From Caldithrix sp. RBG_13_44_9 (lineage in GTDB: Bacteria > Calditrichota > Calditrichia > RBG-13-44-9): DNA of 7,632 bases. The position numbers and the translations under genes are program-made. Where the stretch lies: contig MESS01000127.1 in assembly GCA_001771055.1 (NCBI GenBank), positions 1,445 to 9,076 of the forward strand, in the 5' to 3' direction. Each line of letters starts with the position of its first letter. Position 1 is the first letter of the stretch. Under the pieces are notes generated by a model. That model did no database searches. It saw nothing but the letters and a program-made list of their open reading frames with translations, and was not told where the DNA came from. This document shows, piece by piece, positions 6,289 through 7,632 of the stretch.

Positions 6289-6624
6289 ATGAAAATTTCT
6301 GAAAAACGTATCACGGATGTGGTGGTCCTGAATCTGGAAGGCAGTCTGATGGGAGGACCAGAAGCAGTTTCACTTAATGAAACCGTCAACCGTTATTTGG
6401 ATGAAAAATCGTTAAAACTGGTCCTCAATCTGCAAAGTGTGGAACGGGTGAATAGCAGCGGACTGGGGATCCTCATCAAGGCTCTTACCACCTTTAAAAC
6501 CAACGGCGGAATATTGAAATTAGCCAATGTCAATCCAAATGTCAAAAACCTGTTGGTGATCACCAAGTTGAACACTATCCTGGATTCTTATGATTCGGTT
6601 GAAGCGGCGGTCAAGAGTTTCTGA
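6289..6624 (+). CDS. STAS-domain protein, anti-sigma factor antagonist-like
   Basis: The 111-residue protein is one STAS domain, the fold of SpoIIAA and RsbV, which bind anti-sigma/serine-kinase partners and are switched off by phosphorylation of a Ser. The pattern LKLVLNLQSVERVNSSGLGILI (42-63) matches the family core; S56 or S57 would be the phosphorylation site. Where family members usually have Asp before the Ser pair, this one has N55. The remaining strands and helices (GGILKLANVNPNVKNLLVITKLNTIL) fit the fold to the end. It lies 46 nt after secF and before a terminator, so it probably shares the sec transcript. Its Shine-Dalgarno is weak. No kinase, phosphatase or sigma factor is in the window, so its partner is unknown. 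Assignment to the family is firm; a role in sigma regulation is inferred. Confidence 0.9.
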   Translation: MKISEKRITDVVVLNLEGSLMGGPEAVSLNETVNRYLDEKSLKLVLNLQSVERVNSSGLGILIKALTTFKTNGGILKLANVNPNVKNLLVITKLNTILDSYDSVEAAVKSF

Positions 6625-6656
6625 TCATTTATGAAAATTGATGAAAGTTTATAAAT

Positions 6657-6688
6657 AACTCCGGTGAGTTCGGCCGGAGTTTTTTTTT
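6657..6688 (+). terminator. Intrinsic terminator of the sec operon
   Basis: AACTCCGG (6657-6664) pairs perfectly with CCGGAGTT (6674-6681) around a 9-nt loop, and a run of nine T follows from 6680 to 6688. It lies 33 nt after the STAS stop and directly before the purA ribosome-binding site. It should end the secD-secF-STAS transcript. Confidence 0.88.
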
Positions 6689-6702
6689 GAAGGAGAGTCG
6701 AT

Positions 6703-7632
6703 ATGCCGGTTACCGTGGTAGTAGGGGCCCAATGGGGAGATGAAGGAAAGGGGAAAATTGTCGATATCCTCAGTGCGGATATGGACTATGTGGTTCGTTA
6801 TCAGGGAGGGGCCAATGCCGGACATACCATCAATCTGCAGGGAAATAAATTCGTTTTGCACCTTATCCCCAGCGGAATTCTCCATCCCCAAACCGTCTGC
6901 GTCATCGGAAATGGAGTGGTGGTTGATCCCACTGCCCTGCTGGATGAAATCAAATTATTGGAGGAGCAGGGAATTCAGGTAGATGGACGACTGAAGATCA
7001 GCAACCGGGCTCACCTGATCTTTCCATATCATAAACTGCTGGACCAGATCAGAGAGGCAAGTTCGGTTGAACAGCGAATTGGCACTACCGGACGGGGGAT
7101 AGGTCCAGCATATTCGGATAAAGTAAACCGCTGTGGTATCCGGATGACCGATCTCTTCAATCAAAAATCATTGGATGAAAAAATAAAGACCCGGGTAAAT
7201 GCCGTAAACGAGGTTCTGCAGAATATCTATCAGCAATCACCAATAGCAGTGAATGAGATTCGCCAGCAATTTAAAAAGTCCAGTCAATTCATTAAACCTT
7301 TTATCACTGACACCGCCTTGCTGCTGCATCTGGCCGTTGAACAGGGGAAAAAGATTCTCATGGAAGGAGCCCAGGGCACCCTGCTGGATGTGGATCATGG
7401 TACCTATCCCTTCGTTACTTCTTCCAGTCCGGTGAGCGCTGGAGCCTGCCTGGGGAGCGGCATTGGACCCACCAAAATCAATCACGTTCTGGGAGTGGTA
7501 AAAGCATATACTACCAGAGTAGGAGAGGGACCCTTTCCAACTGAATTACGAGACCGGGAAGGTGAGTGGCTGCGGGAGGTTGGGCAGGAATATGGTGCTA
7601 CTACCGGCCGCCCCCGCCGCTGCGGCTGGTTC
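6703..7632 (+). CDS. purA: Adenylosuccinate synthetase, 5' part (310 codons)
   Basis: PurA joins IMP and aspartate using GTP to give adenylosuccinate, the first committed step to AMP. The frame starts at ATG 6703, with AAGGAG at 6690-6695 and 7-nt spacing, and is open to the window edge. About 120 residues of the usual 430 are therefore missing outside the window. Catalytic D13 and P-loop K16 are in GAQWGDEGKGK (8-18), and catalytic H41 is in GGANAGHT. IGTTGRGIGPAYSDKVNR, GAQGTLLDVDHGTYPFVTSS and the AYTTRVGEGPFPTEL block are all present, and the window ends within TTGRPRRCGW. No residue expected in this part is missing. It is separated from the sec operon by a strong terminator, so it probably has its own promoter or relies on read-through. 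Confidence 0.97.
   Translation, partial: MPVTVVVGAQWGDEGKGKIVDILSADMDYVVRYQGGANAGHTINLQGNKFVLHLIPSGILHPQTVCVIGNGVVVDPTALLDEIKLLEEQGIQVDGRLKISNRAHLIFPYHKLLDQIREASSVEQRIGTTGRGIGPAYSDKVNRCGIRMTDLFNQKSLDEKIKTRVNAVNEVLQNIYQQSPIAVNEIRQQFKKSSQFIKPFITDTALLLHLAVEQGKKILMEGAQGTLLDVDHGTYPFVTSSSPVSAGACLGSGIGPTKINHVLGVVKAYTTRVGEGPFPTELRDREGEWLREVGQEYGATTGRPRRCGWF

Noticed and set aside
6631..6650. Two similar decamers (ATGAAAATTG and ATGAAAGTTT) after the STAS gene
   Set aside because: Only two short AT-rich copies are present; chance is sufficient.
6649..6982. Open frames on both strands overlapping the start of purA
   Set aside because: They lie in the shadow of an unmistakable PurA frame, one runs through the terminator, and none has a recognisable product.

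Overview
The window is a housekeeping region of a bacterial chromosome. The motifs support a didermic, Gram-negative-type bacterium of moderate, slightly AT-leaning composition. Separate secD and secF genes, a SpoIIAA-like STAS gene, a long TrmB and a zinc-finger membrane protein would suit an uncultured lineage in or near the FCB group (for example Calditrichota, KSB1, Marinimicrobia or Ignavibacteria-like). That placement is an impression from protein style, with no marker to confirm it.

Layout, left half (minus strand): 1-478 is the 5' part of a gene for a small zinc-binding, single-pass membrane protein that runs off the left edge. Positions 479-770 are non-coding and hold a candidate promoter for that gene, a large imperfect inverted repeat of the CACAAAG type and a 14-bp AT-rich palindrome. 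Positions 771-1421 (HAD-IB phosphatase) and 1425-2081 (CDP-alcohol phosphatidyltransferase) are separated by 3 nt. They probably form one transcription unit that makes and dephosphorylates a phospholipid intermediate, most simply phosphatidylglycerol.

Layout, right half (plus strand): after a divergent 149-bp spacer comes trmB (2231-3178), a tRNA m7G46 methyltransferase with an extra C-terminal domain of about 110 residues. A 224-bp gap carries a near-consensus sigma-70-type promoter. It is followed by secD (3403-5280), secF (5316-6242) and a STAS-domain anti-sigma-factor-antagonist-like gene (6289-6624), ending at a strong intrinsic terminator (6657-6688). purA (from 6703) begins just after the terminator and runs off the right edge.

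Functionally the window combines membrane lipid synthesis, tRNA modification, proton-driven protein export and purine synthesis. I see no mobile element genes, CRISPR array, toxin-antitoxin pair, defence system or biosynthetic cluster. I found no clearly undescribed system. The points most worth a second look are the zinc-finger membrane protein, the phosphatase next to the phosphatidyltransferase with its altered motif IV, the TrmB extension, the inverted-repeat element and the STAS gene in the sec operon.
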